Positions 50,219 to 62,597 of a DNA stretch of 64,000 bases are shown piece by piece. Within the stretch, counting starts at the first letter, position 1; each line of letters starts with the position of its first letter. The stretch is from Microbacterium sp. CBA3102. GTDB taxonomy: Bacteria; Actinomycetota; Actinomycetes; Actinomycetales; Microbacteriaceae. Made by a program: the position numbers and the translations under genes. The notes under the pieces were generated by a model. It saw nothing but the letters and a program-made list of their open reading frames with translations, was not told the DNA's origin and searched no databases. The stretch lies in assembly GCF_007954505.1 (NCBI RefSeq), contig NZ_CP042412.1, positions 930,001 to 994,000 of the forward strand, read 5' to 3'.

Positions 50219-51285
50219 GAACCGTTCCCCTTCTTCTTCGCACGCTTCTTGCCCACGGGCTGCTGACGCTTGGGCGCCTGAGCCTTCGCCTTCTCCGCCT
50301 CCTCGAGCAGACGCTGCTGCTCGGCCTCGTACGCAGCCATCGGGACGACCTTGCCGGAGGAATCGATCGCCTTGCCCTTGCGAGCGAGTCGCTCCTCACG
50401 GGCCTTGGCGGCTTCCGATCCGGGAGTCGGCATCTCTCGGATGACGAGGAACTGCTGTCCCATGGTCCAGAGGTTGGAGATGAACCAGTACACGACCACG
50501 CCGAGCGGGAAGAAGACACCGGAGAAGATGAATCCCAGCGGCAGCACGTAGAGCATGATCTTCTGCATCTGGTACGCCTGGCCGGTCTTGGCCTCCGGCG
50601 ACAGGTTCTTCGAGATGATCTGCAACTGCGTGAAGAACTGCGAGGCGATCATGAGCACGACGAGCGTGACCAAGATGATGATCGCCGTGGTGTTGTTGGC
50701 GTCGACCGCGTCGCCGAGGGTCTCGTGCAGGGACGCGACCCCGAAGAGCTTGGCGTCGTAGAACTCCTTGGTGAGCTCGGGGTTGAGCAATCCCACACCG
50801 CCGAGGCTTTGCTCCGCATGCTTCTTGACATCGCTCAGCACGCTGTACAGCGAGAAGAAGATCGGCATCTGCACAAGAAGGGGCAGGCAGCTCGACATCG
50901 GTGTCGTGCCGTGCTTCTTGTAGAGCGCCATCGTCTCGCGGCTCATGGCCTCGCGAGACAGCTGATCCTTCTTGCCCTTGTACTTCTCCTGAACTTTCCG
51001 CAGTTCAGGAGCGATTTCCATCATCTTTCGCTGGCTCTTGATCTGCTTCACGAAGAGCGGGATCAGCGCAGCGCGGACGACGACGACGAGGCCGACGATG
51101 GACAGTACCCAGGTCAGACCCGATGCGGAAGGAAGACCGACGGTGGTCAGAAGCCAATGCCAGGCGACGAGGATCAGCTCGACGACCCACTTCAGCGGCC
51201 AGAGGATGGTGCCGAGCAGGTCGAATCCCCCCGCCGCAGGTTCGGGGCTGGGAGTCGCGCTGGCGAGCAGAAGGTCAAGACCCAC
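50215..51285 (-). CDS. yidC: Membrane protein insertase YidC (Oxa1 family)
   Basis: 356-residue insertase. The conserved helix SIVGLVVVVRAALIPLFVKQIKSQRKM carries the functional Arg in the groove; the cytoplasmic hairpin EIAPELRKVQEKYKGKKDQLSREAMSRETMALYKKHGTTPMSSCLPLLVQMPIFFSLYSVL (in parts, about 90-150) is classic. A lysine-rich C-terminal tail (KRQQPVGKKRAKKKGNGS) probably contacts ribosomes. It has no long extracellular domain, as in Gram-positives. Three bases separate it from yidD. Confidence 0.95.
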   Translation of the reverse strand: MGLDLLLASATPSPEPAAGGFDLLGTILWPLKWVVELILVAWHWLLTTVGLPSASGLTWVLSIVGLVVVVRAALIPLFVKQIKSQRKMMEIAPELRKVQEKYKGKKDQLSREAMSRETMALYKKHGTTPMSSCLPLLVQMPIFFSLYSVLSDVKKHAEQSLGGVGLLNPELTKEFYDAKLFGVASLHETLGDAVDANNTTAIIILVTLVVLMIASQFFTQLQIISKNLSPEAKTGQAYQMQKIMLYVLPLGFIFSGVFFPLGVVVYWFISNLWTMGQQFLVIREMPTPGSEAAKAREERLARKGKAIDSSGKVVPMAAYEAEQQRLLEEAEKAKAQAPKRQQPVGKKRAKKKGNGS

Positions 51286-51288
51286 CGA

Positions 51289-51639
51289 TCAGTCCTTTCG
51301 GGAAGGGACGACGAAACCGTGTGTGGTCAAGTCGTAACGGAAGTGGTCGTGCGGCCGGACGTCATCCACGCCGCCGCTGGTCCAGGGATTGCAGCGGAGG
51401 ATGCGCCACGCCGAGAGCGCCGCTCCCTTCACTGCACCATGCTGCTGCACCGCACCTACAGCGTAAGCCGAACAGCTGGGGTAGTACGCACAGACATCTC
51501 CATACATCGGGGAGATCACCTTGCGGTACGCCGTGAGGAACCCCAGCACGAGGTTCCGGGGGATCACCGGGATGGTTCGCACCAGGTCACGCGCATGCCA
51601 TCGCGCCGTTCCCACAGAAGACGCCGGTAGCGCGGTCAT
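51289..51639 (-). CDS. yidD: Membrane protein insertion efficiency factor YidD
   Basis: 116 residues, longer than most YidD through an N-terminal extension of about 25 residues. The family core is LTAYRKVISPMYGDVCAYYPSCSAYAVGAVQQHG and LSAWRILRCNPWTSGGVDDV (in parts, about 35-95), with conserved Cys in YYPSCS and RCNPW. It starts in the ATGA overlap with rnpA. Confidence 0.93.
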   Translation of the reverse strand: MTALPASSVGTARWHARDLVRTIPVIPRNLVLGFLTAYRKVISPMYGDVCAYYPSCSAYAVGAVQQHGAVKGAALSAWRILRCNPWTSGGVDDVRPHDHFRYDLTTHGFVVPSRKD

Positions 51640-51986
51640 GCCGACACCGTGGCGGCCACGAGTCTGCTCAGGCAGCGATCGACGTCGGCGCGAAGATCCG
51701 CGAAAGTCGCGCTGGAGGACGCAGGAAGGGCACGGATGACGACATCCGTGCCCTCAGGGACGCGCGGGAGCGCCTCCGCGCACACGGCTTTGAGTCGCCG
51801 ACGCACGGTATTGCGCACCACAGCGGTGCCCACCTGCTTGCTGATGATGAATCCGAACCTCGCGGCCCTGTTCTCGCCCGTCGCCAGCACCGAGGTGATG
51901 ACGCGCGCCCCACCACAACGGGATCCGCGTCGAACGACCAGACGGTAGTCGCTCCCGCGGGTCAGTCGATACGGGCGGGCGAGCAC
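51636..51986 (-). CDS. rnpA: Ribonuclease P protein component
   Basis: 116-residue basic protein that assists RNase P RNA in 5' tRNA maturation. The RNR signature is VVRNTVRRRLKAVCAEAL (about 57-74), with FGFIISKQVGTAV before it. GTG 51986 lies 6 bases after the rpmH stop, the usual tight rpmH-rnpA coupling. Confidence 0.94.
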   Translation of the reverse strand: MLARPYRLTRGSDYRLVVRRGSRCGGARVITSVLATGENRAARFGFIISKQVGTAVVRNTVRRRLKAVCAEALPRVPEGTDVVIRALPASSSATFADLRADVDRCLSRLVAATVSA

Positions 51987-51992
51987 AGCGGA

Positions 51993-52130
51993 CTACGCAG
52001 AGAGCTCGGTGCGGCCCTTCGCGCGGCGTGCAGCGAGGATGCCGCGGCCGGCACGCGTACGCATGCGGGCACGGAAGCCGTGCTTCTTGGCGCGACGACG
52101 GTTGTTGGGCTGGAAAGTGCGCTTGCTCAT
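51993..52130 (-). CDS. rpmH: 50S ribosomal protein L34
   Basis: 45 residues: [18 protein letters not shown] through [18 protein letters not shown], almost invariant in actinobacteria. It is the first gene of the minus-strand rpmH-rnpA-yidD-yidC-khpB-rsmG run and is divergent from dnaA. Confidence 0.98.
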   Translation of the reverse strand: MSKRTFQPNNRRRAKKHGFRARMRTRAGRGILAARRAKGRTELSA

Positions 52131-52215
52131 GGAATCACTCCGGGAATGCTGCCACCGGATTCACTTCGACCGGAGACATGGGGAACTGCCAAAAATGGCA
52201 TAAGTCAACCGACTT

Positions 52216-52244
52216 AGGGTACGTCCTACCGGCGCGCAGAGCAA
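52216..52244 (-). promoter_or_regulatory. Candidate promoter for rpmH
   Basis: On the minus strand TTGCTC (52244-52239), 17 bases, TACCCT (52221-52216), 85 bases before rpmH. A second TTGACT downstream at about 52206 lacks a matching -10. Moderately supported by motif and spacing only. Confidence 0.4.
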
Positions 52245-52290
52245 ATCTGCGCGCTTCCGCGAGGGCGGCCCGGCGGGCACCGCACAGCCA

Positions 52291-52299
52291 TTATCCACA
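52291..52299 (+). other. DnaA box upstream of dnaA
   Basis: Exact consensus TTATCCACA in the 316-base rpmH-dnaA gap. Apart from the two promoters and two DnaA boxes I see nothing else in that gap. Confidence 0.85.
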
Positions 52300-52350
52300 A
52301 CCGTGGCGCGCCCGGCAGGCACAACACGCGCGCGTGTTTTCAAGGGCAGG

Positions 52351-52379
52351 TTGCCGTTCACAGCCGGGATGACTACCGT
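52351..52379 (+). promoter_or_regulatory. Candidate dnaA promoter
   Basis: TTGCCG at 52351-52356, 17 bases, TACCGT at 52374-52379, 68 bases before dnaA. A DnaA box 12 bases downstream fits DnaA autoregulation. Confidence 0.5.
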
Positions 52380-52390
52380 GGCATCCTAAG

Positions 52391-52399
52391 TTATCCACA
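52391..52399 (+). other. DnaA box next to the dnaA promoter
   Basis: Exact TTATCCACA between the proposed -10 and the start codon; probably autoregulatory. Confidence 0.85.
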
Positions 52400-52446
52400 G
52401 GGGGCACGGCACGTCGACCCCGCCTCGATTCCTCGTCCGGAGCGTC

Positions 52447-53838
52447 ATGACATCACCTGCCCAGCCCGACGTCCCGATCTGGACCACGGTGCAGGAGCTG
52501 CTGGCCGACGACGATCGCGTCACCCCCCAGCTGCAGGGCTTCCTCAGCCTCGCCGTCCCGGCCGGCGTCATGTCCGCGACGCTGTACCTGGAAGTCCCCA
52601 ACGATCTGACCGCAGCGCAGATCAACAAGCGTCTCCGACTCCCGATCATGGAGGCCCTTTCGCACATCGGCGAAGAGGTCACGTCCTACCGCGTCGTCGT
52701 GAACCACGAACTGGCGGAGCAGCAGACGGCCCCCATCGCCGTCGGAGACTTCGGACGCACCGAGCAGAGCCGCGTCGAGTCCCCGATGGAACAGCCCACA
52801 CAGCTGCGTCACGAATCCCGACTGAACCCGAAGTACACCTTCGACAACTTCGTCATCGGCCAGTCCAACCGATTCGCACACGCTGCGGCGGTCGCCGTGG
52901 CCGAGGCGCCGGCCAAGGCGTACAACCCGTTGTTCATCTACGGCGACTCCGGACTCGGCAAGACACACCTCCTCCACGCGATCGGTGACTACGCGCAGTC
53001 GCTCTACGCCGGAGTCAAGGTCCGCTATGTCTCGAGCGAGGAGTTCACGAACGACTTCATCAACTCGATCGCGAACAACCGCGGTGCCGCGTTCCAGGCC
53101 AGGTACCGCGACGTCGACATCCTCCTCATCGACGACATCCAGTTCCTGCAGGGTCGCGCCGAGACCCAGGAAGCGTTCTTCCACACGTTCAACACGCTGC
53201 ACGATCACAACAAGCAGGTCGTCATCACCAGTGATGTCGCGCCGAAGCACTTGACGGGCTTCGAGGATCGGATGCGGAGCCGCTTCGAGTGGGGCCTCAT
53301 CACCGATGTGCAGGCACCGGACCTCGAAACCCGCATCGCGATCCTCCGCAAGAAGGCGCAGAGCGAGGCCCTCCACATCCCCGACGAGGTGCTCGAGTAC
53401 ATCGCGACCGTCGTCTCCTCGAACATCCGCGAGCTCGAGGGTGCACTCATCCGCGTCTCCGCGTTCGCGAGCCTGAACCGCTCTTCCCTCGACATCTCCC
53501 TCGCGCAGACCGTGCTCCGCGACATCATCGACACGGCGGAGGACAACATCATCTCGCCGACCGACATCATCACGGCCACGGCGCAGTACTTCAAGCTCAC
53601 CGTGGACGATCTCTACGGTTCGAGCCGATCGCAGCAGATCGCCACGTCACGACAGATCGCCATGTATCTGTGCAGGGAGCGAACGAGCCTGTCCCTGCCG
53701 AAGATCGGTCAGCTGTTCGGCAACCGCGACCACACCACGGTCATGTACGCCTACAAGAAGATCAGTGAGCTCATGAAGGAGCGTCGCTCCATCTACAACC
53801 AGGTCACCGAGATCACGACGCAGCTCGGCCGACGCTGA
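52447..53838 (+). CDS. dnaA: Replication initiator DnaA
   Basis: 463 residues, AAA+ initiator. N-terminal domain I (about 1-85), short linker, then NPKYTFDNFVIGQSNRFAHAAA, Walker A GDSGLGKT (166-173), Walker B LLIDDIQFLQGR, sensor regions, and domain IV with RQIAMYLCRERTSLSLPKIGQLFGNRDHTTVMYAYKKI (in parts, 400-440) that reads DnaA boxes. The linker domain II is short compared with Streptomyces. GGAGCGTC precedes the ATG. Confidence 0.98.
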   Translation: MTSPAQPDVPIWTTVQELLADDDRVTPQLQGFLSLAVPAGVMSATLYLEVPNDLTAAQINKRLRLPIMEALSHIGEEVTSYRVVVNHELAEQQTAPIAVGDFGRTEQSRVESPMEQPTQLRHESRLNPKYTFDNFVIGQSNRFAHAAAVAVAEAPAKAYNPLFIYGDSGLGKTHLLHAIGDYAQSLYAGVKVRYVSSEEFTNDFINSIANNRGAAFQARYRDVDILLIDDIQFLQGRAETQEAFFHTFNTLHDHNKQVVITSDVAPKHLTGFEDRMRSRFEWGLITDVQAPDLETRIAILRKKAQSEALHIPDEVLEYIATVVSSNIRELEGALIRVSAFASLNRSSLDISLAQTVLRDIIDTAEDNIISPTDIITATAQYFKLTVDDLYGSSRSQQIATSRQIAMYLCRERTSLSLPKIGQLFGNRDHTTVMYAYKKISELMKERRSIYNQVTEITTQLGRR

Positions 53839-53853
53839 CACGCCGCACCTCCG

Positions 53854-53900
53854 AAAAAGTGGAGGACCGCACCCGAATGGATGCGGTCCTCCACTTTTTT
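53854..53900 (+). terminator. Rho-independent terminator of dnaA
   Basis: AAAAAGTGGAGGACCGCA (53854-53871) pairs perfectly with 53882-53899, ending in TTTTTT. The flanking A and T tracts make it the most canonical terminator in the window. Confidence 0.92.
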
Positions 53901-53948
53901 GTGTGCCCGACAGGGATTCTGATCTCTCGATAGATGCCTCTATGCACA

Positions 53949-53957
53949 TGTGGATAA
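53949..53957 (-). other. DnaA box (oriC)
   Basis: Exact TGTGGATAA, the complement of TTATCCACA. Confidence 0.9.
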
Positions 53958-54011
53958 CTTGTGGATGATCGTGGATTCCATCGGGACGAATGTGAGCTGA
54001 ACACCCAAACC

Positions 54012-54020
54012 TGTGGATAA
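54012..54020 (-). other. DnaA box (oriC)
   Basis: Exact TGTGGATAA, the complement of TTATCCACA. Confidence 0.9.
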
Positions 54021-54127
54021 CTCGGACAACACCTCGGTTGTCCCCAGGACCGGGATCCCGCGGATTCCTCAGGGTTTCCACAACTGACAAGCGTGTAGTT
54101 CCCTACTCGCTCCTGATATCCACCGAC

Positions 54128-54145
54128 TTATCCACAGTATCCACA
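54128..54145 (+). other. Tandem DnaA boxes (oriC)
   Basis: TTATCCACA directly followed by GTATCCACA, head to tail with no spacer, next to the AT-richer patch. Confidence 0.88.
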
Positions 54146-54334
54146 GCTGTTAACACCGTTAAGGAGTTAAGTCATTCAAGGCGCGATCCGATCACCAGAC
54201 GGTGGGGAGAACCGACGAACGGATGACAGGAAACCTCGGCGTAGGGATACGCAGGACTGTGGGGCTAGCATGGGAAGCCCTGCACCGGCAGGGCCGACGA
54301 CGACGCGTCACAGTTCGACGACAAGGGAGCACCC

Positions 54335-55477
54335 GTGAGGTTTCAGGTCAACCGCGATGTCTTCAGCGAGGCTGTCTCGTTCGTCGTCAAGCTTCTGCCG
54401 CAGCGCAATCCGCAGCCGATCCTCGCCGGAGTCCTGATCGAAGCGGACGGATCCAGCCTCACGCTCTCCGCCTTCGACTACGAGGCCTCCGCTCGGACGA
54501 CCATCGAAGCCACGGTCGAGACCCCCGGAACGATCCTCGTCCACGGCCGTCTTCTCTCCGACATCGCCAGCCGCCTCCCGAACGCTCCGATCGAGATCGC
54601 CGTCGAGGAAGACGGCGGGATCGCCGTCACCTGTGGTTCGGCCCGATTCACACTCGCCGCCATGCCGGTCGAGGAATATCCGTCCATCCCCGAGGTGAAC
54701 GGATCCTCTGGCGTCGTTCCGGCTGAGGAATTCGGCACGGCGATCGCACAGGTCGGTTTCGCCGCGTCACGCGACGACGTCACTCCCGTCCTCACCGGTG
54801 TGCAGCTCGAAGTCTCCGGACACACTCTGAGCCTGGTCGCCACGGACCGCTATCGGGTATCGCTCCGCGATGTGCCGTGGGACGGCGAGTCCGTCGAGGC
54901 GACAGCGCTGGTGCCGGCACGCACCCTGCTCGAGGTCGGGAAGACCTTCGGTCACGCCGGGAACATCCAGGTGGCCTTCTCCGGCGCGGGCGATCGCGAG
55001 ATCATCGCCTTCACCGCCGGCAACAAGACCGTGACCTCGCTGCTCATCAAGGGCAACTTCCCCCCGGTCCGACGCCTTTTCCCCGAGCAGACCGACCACT
55101 ACGCGGTCGTCAACACGGCCGACCTCGTCGAAGCCGTCCGCCGTGTCTCGCTCGTCCTCGATCGTGCGGCGCCGCTGCGATTCACGTTCTCGAGCGACAG
55201 CGTGACCATGGATGCCTCCGGTGGAGACCACGCTCGCGCATCCGAGTCGGTCGATGCGATCCTGTCCGGCGGCGACGAGGTCACGCTCGGCCTCAACCCC
55301 CAGTACCTGATCGAGGCTCTCGGAGCGGTCAAGAGCGAGTTCGTCCGCGTGACGTTCACGTCGAGCGACAACGCCAACAAGCTCAGCCCCGTGCTGATCA
55401 CGAGCCAGACCTCGGTCGACCAGGCGGGCCTCGACTCCTTCAAGTACCTGCTGCAGCCGAACCTCCTCCTTCGCTGA
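54335..55477 (+). CDS. dnaN: DNA polymerase III sliding clamp, beta subunit
   Basis: 380 residues in three repeated clamp domains. Start MRFQVNRDVFSEAVSFVVKLLPQRNPQPILAGVLIEA (in parts) with GTG initiation, NIQVAFSG and LLIKGNFPPVRRLFPEQTDH mid-protein, and the C-terminal VLITSQTSVDQAGLDSFKYLLQPNLLLR end. The clamp tethers polymerase and repair proteins to DNA. First gene of the dnaN-recF-DUF721 run. Confidence 0.97.
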   Translation: MRFQVNRDVFSEAVSFVVKLLPQRNPQPILAGVLIEADGSSLTLSAFDYEASARTTIEATVETPGTILVHGRLLSDIASRLPNAPIEIAVEEDGGIAVTCGSARFTLAAMPVEEYPSIPEVNGSSGVVPAEEFGTAIAQVGFAASRDDVTPVLTGVQLEVSGHTLSLVATDRYRVSLRDVPWDGESVEATALVPARTLLEVGKTFGHAGNIQVAFSGAGDREIIAFTAGNKTVTSLLIKGNFPPVRRLFPEQTDHYAVVNTADLVEAVRRVSLVLDRAAPLRFTFSSDSVTMDASGGDHARASESVDAILSGGDEVTLGLNPQYLIEALGAVKSEFVRVTFTSSDNANKLSPVLITSQTSVDQAGLDSFKYLLQPNLLLR

Positions 55478-55529
55478 TCCCGCGCCTCATCCCGCATCCG
55501 TTGTCAGACCTCGAAGGTAGGCTGACTCC

Positions 55530-56714
55530 GTGATTGTGGAGCACCTGAGCCTGGTCGATTTCCGCAACTACGCGACCGCGGAACTCACTCTCCACCGGGG
55601 CCCGAACGTGCTCGTCGGACGCAACGGGCAGGGAAAGACGAACCTGGCGGAAGCGGTCGTGTTCCTGGCCACGCTCGGTTCACATCGCGTGTCGTCCGAT
55701 GCACCCATGGTGCGCGACGGGCAGGAGTTCGCGGTTATCCGGGCACGGCTCTCGCACGGCGAGCGTCGAGTGCTCGCCGAAGTGCAGGTGAACAGGCAGG
55801 GGTCGAACAAGGCACGCATCAACGGCTCTCCGTCCAAGCCGAACGAGCTGCCCCGCTACGCGCACGTCGTCCTCTTCGCGCCGGAGGACCTGCAGATCGT
55901 CCGGGGAGACCCGTCCGCCCGCCGTCGGTTCAGCGACCAGCTCCTCATCCAGCGCACTCCACGGATGGCGGGCGTGCTCGCCGACTACGACCGTGTGCTC
56001 AAGCAGCGCAATGCCCTGCTGAAGTCGGCGCGTGCCCGCGGCATCCGGGGCGAAGGTCTGAGCACCCTCGATGTATGGGACGACAAGCTGGTCTCCCTGG
56101 GGTCCGAGATCATCACGGCTCGACAGCGGTTGGCCGTCGATCTCCAGCAACCCGTCGCCGATGCATATGAAGCGATCGCCGGTGCAGATCATCGTCCGCA
56201 GTTGGAATGGGCGCTCTCGGTCGGTGGCGGCGACCCCGAAGAGGATGAGGGCGGACCCGAAGAGGTCTCCCCCGCTGACAGGCTCAGCGATCCGAACCGC
56301 ATCGCGGACCTCTTCCGGGCCTCTCTCGCGGCGAAGCGTTCCAACGAACTCGACCGCGGCCTCACACTCACCGGACCGCATCGAGACGATCTCGTGCTCC
56401 GTGTCCGTGACCTTCCGGTGAAGGGGTACGCCTCGCACGGGGAGTCCTGGTCGGTCGCGCTCGCGCTCCGGCTGGCGTCGGCGGAGCTGTTGCGCAGTGA
56501 ATCCCCCGCCGGCGATCCGGTCCTGATCCTCGACGACGTGTTCGCCGAGCTCGATGCGGACCGGCGTCGACGACTCGCAGCCCTCACCGCAGGGTACGAA
56601 CAGGTCGTGGTGACCGCGGCGGTGGAGGAAGATATCCCTGAGGTGCTGCACGCGCATGTGGTGCGCATCAGCGCCGGGACGATCAGTGATGAACGGGAGG
56701 CAGCCGATGACTGA
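55530..56714 (+). CDS. recF: DNA replication and repair protein RecF
   Basis: 394-residue SMC-like ATPase for gap repair. Walker A GRNGQGKT (30-37), signature YASHGESWSVALALRLAS (about 305-322) and Walker B VLILDDVFAELDADRRRRL. A Glu/Pro/Gly-rich insertion (GGGDPEEDEGGPEEVSPADR, about 232-250) interrupts the lobe, found in some actinobacteria. GTG start. The last 8 bases overlap the next gene. Confidence 0.95.
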   Translation: MIVEHLSLVDFRNYATAELTLHRGPNVLVGRNGQGKTNLAEAVVFLATLGSHRVSSDAPMVRDGQEFAVIRARLSHGERRVLAEVQVNRQGSNKARINGSPSKPNELPRYAHVVLFAPEDLQIVRGDPSARRRFSDQLLIQRTPRMAGVLADYDRVLKQRNALLKSARARGIRGEGLSTLDVWDDKLVSLGSEIITARQRLAVDLQQPVADAYEAIAGADHRPQLEWALSVGGGDPEEDEGGPEEVSPADRLSDPNRIADLFRASLAAKRSNELDRGLTLTGPHRDDLVLRVRDLPVKGYASHGESWSVALALRLASAELLRSESPAGDPVLILDDVFAELDADRRRRLAALTAGYEQVVVTAAVEEDIPEVLHAHVVRISAGTISDEREAADD

Positions 56715-57210
56715 CGCCGCACCGACTCCCGCTGCCGATGTCCCCGAGACGGTCGGCACCTACCTGCGTCTGCGCGGTCTGCAGCCGAGCTCGAAGAGCT
56801 GGAAGCGCAAGCGTCGCATCACGACCGATGACGACAACGCGCCGTTCACACCCGGGCGGGACCCCGGGACCCTCGGCGCGGTCCTGGACAAGCTGAGCCG
56901 CGACTCGGGGTGGCAGATCACTCTGGCCAGGGAAGACCTCGTCCGTCAGTGGGCGGATCTCGCGGGCGCCGACACGGCGAAGCACTCCGAACCCGTCTCC
57001 CTGGAGCGAGGATTGCTCACCGTGAAGTGCGACTCGACGGCATGGGCGAAGAACCTGCAGTTCATGCGCGCGACGATTCTCACCGAGATCGGTCGCCGCT
57101 ATCCGGAGGCCGGCGTGGAGAACCTGCGCTTCATCGGACCGGACGTCCCCTCGTGGAAATGGGGTCCCAGAGCCGTTCCAGGGCGGGGCCCGCGCGATAC
57201 CTACGGGTAG
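56707..57210 (+). CDS. DUF721 (DciA-like) protein
   Basis: 167 residues. Basic N-terminal region (SSKSWKRKRRITTDD) and the DUF721 core LGAVLDKLSRDSGWQITLAREDLVRQWADLAGADTAKHSEPVSLERGLLTVKCDSTAWAKNLQFMRATIL (in parts, 58-125). The family is related to DciA, a helicase-operator that loads DnaB in bacteria lacking DnaC. ATG 56707 overlaps recF by 8 bases. Confidence 0.9.
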   Translation: MTDAAPTPAADVPETVGTYLRLRGLQPSSKSWKRKRRITTDDDNAPFTPGRDPGTLGAVLDKLSRDSGWQITLAREDLVRQWADLAGADTAKHSEPVSLERGLLTVKCDSTAWAKNLQFMRATILTEIGRRYPEAGVENLRFIGPDVPSWKWGPRAVPGRGPRDTYG

Positions 57211-57286
57211 GACACCACGCAAGGGGTCAGAAACGCTCAGAGGGCCACACACGGCCGTAGAGCGGTGTTTCCCCACGAAACTCCGC

Positions 57287-57292
57287 TAGAAT
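57287..57292 (+). promoter_or_regulatory. Candidate -10 element of gyrB
   Basis: TAGAAT 37 bases before the gyrB start; the -35 region (GGTGTT at 57264, 17-base spacer) is poor. A promoter is expected because this gap separates gyrB from DUF721. Confidence 0.4.
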
Positions 57293-57304
57293 GGCAGTTC
57301 GTGA

Positions 57305-59398
<2,094 letters not shown>

Positions 59399-59441
59399 TG
59401 CCCGCGGGCTCAGACCAGATGTGTGACAGAGAGATTGATTC

Positions 59442-61993
<2,552 letters not shown>

Positions 61994-61997
<4 letters not shown>

Positions 61998-62398
61998 GTA
62001 CAGTGGCCGACAAGCTGGCGAAGAAGTCGACACGCAAGACAGGCGGCAAGCAGGTCCGGCTTCGTCTGGTCTACGTCGACTTCTGGTCGGCGGTGAAGCT
62101 GTCGTTCCTCGGAGCCGTGGCCCTCGCGGTCGTCACGATGGTGTCGTTCTTCCTCATCTTCCTGGTGCTCCAGGCGACGAACGTCATGACGACGGCCGAG
62201 AGCTTCCTGGTCGGCATCACCGACAACGCTTTCGTGCTGTCCGAGGTCGTCGGACTGCCGCAGGTCATGGCCTTCGCGGCGGTCGTCGCCATCCTGAATC
62301 TCATCGTCTTCACGGTGCTCGGCGCCGTGGTCGCCGGCATCTACAACCTCGCCGTGAAGGTGACGGGCGGATTGCTCGTCGGGTTCATGTCGAACTGA
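61994..62398 (+). CDS. DUF3566 membrane protein
   Basis: 134 residues. Basic N-terminus ([14 protein letters not shown]), then [39 protein letters not shown] (in parts) and a second long hydrophobic helix [28 protein letters not shown]. The family sits directly behind gyrA throughout actinobacteria; its function is unknown. Translationally coupled to gyrA. A terminator follows. Confidence 0.92.
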
Positions 62399-62414
62399 TC
62401 CCTCACACGGACAC

Positions 62415-62448
62415 ACGAAGGGCGGATGCTGCGGCATCCGCCCTTCGT
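62415..62448 (+). terminator. Terminator of the gyrB-gyrA-DUF3566 operon
   Basis: ACGAAGGGCGGATGC (62415-62429) pairs perfectly with 62434-62448 over TGCG; followed by CGTTCC. Confidence 0.8.
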
Positions 62449-62597
62449 CGTTCCCTCGAGCGGTTGCTACACGACGCCGGTGGTGCCGAGCAGCGTGCCG
62501 CATGCGGGCGATCCGGAGCGCGCGTTACGGAAAACCCGAAACAGAGTGTCCGGGTGACTCGGTGCCGCGCGCAACGGCCCCGCCGTACCGTGGAAGC

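Larger units (their letters stand above)
53901..54334. other. Chromosomal replication origin (oriC), dnaA-dnaN gap
   Basis: 434 bases without a gene. Exact DnaA boxes are at 53949-53957 and 54012-54020 (TGTGGATAA, minus sense) and 54128-54136 (TTATCCACA), with one-mismatch GTATCCACA at 54137-54145. Weaker copies lie at 53960-53968, 53970-53978, 54038-54046 and 54074-54082. An AT-richer patch (TGTTAACACCGTTAAGGAG, 54149-54167) next to the tandem pair is a candidate unwinding element. The dnaN promoter is not clear; dnaN has AAGGGAG before its GTG. Confidence 0.88.

Noticed and set aside
53935-54180. Repeated TGTGGATAA/TCCACA motifs as a possible CRISPR or iteron array
   Set aside because: Irregular spacing, no constant repeat-spacer length; these are DnaA boxes of oriC.
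62449-62597. tRNA genes expected behind gyrA in many bacteria
   Set aside because: No cloverleaf or T-arm consensus in the gap between DUF3566 and the histidine kinase.
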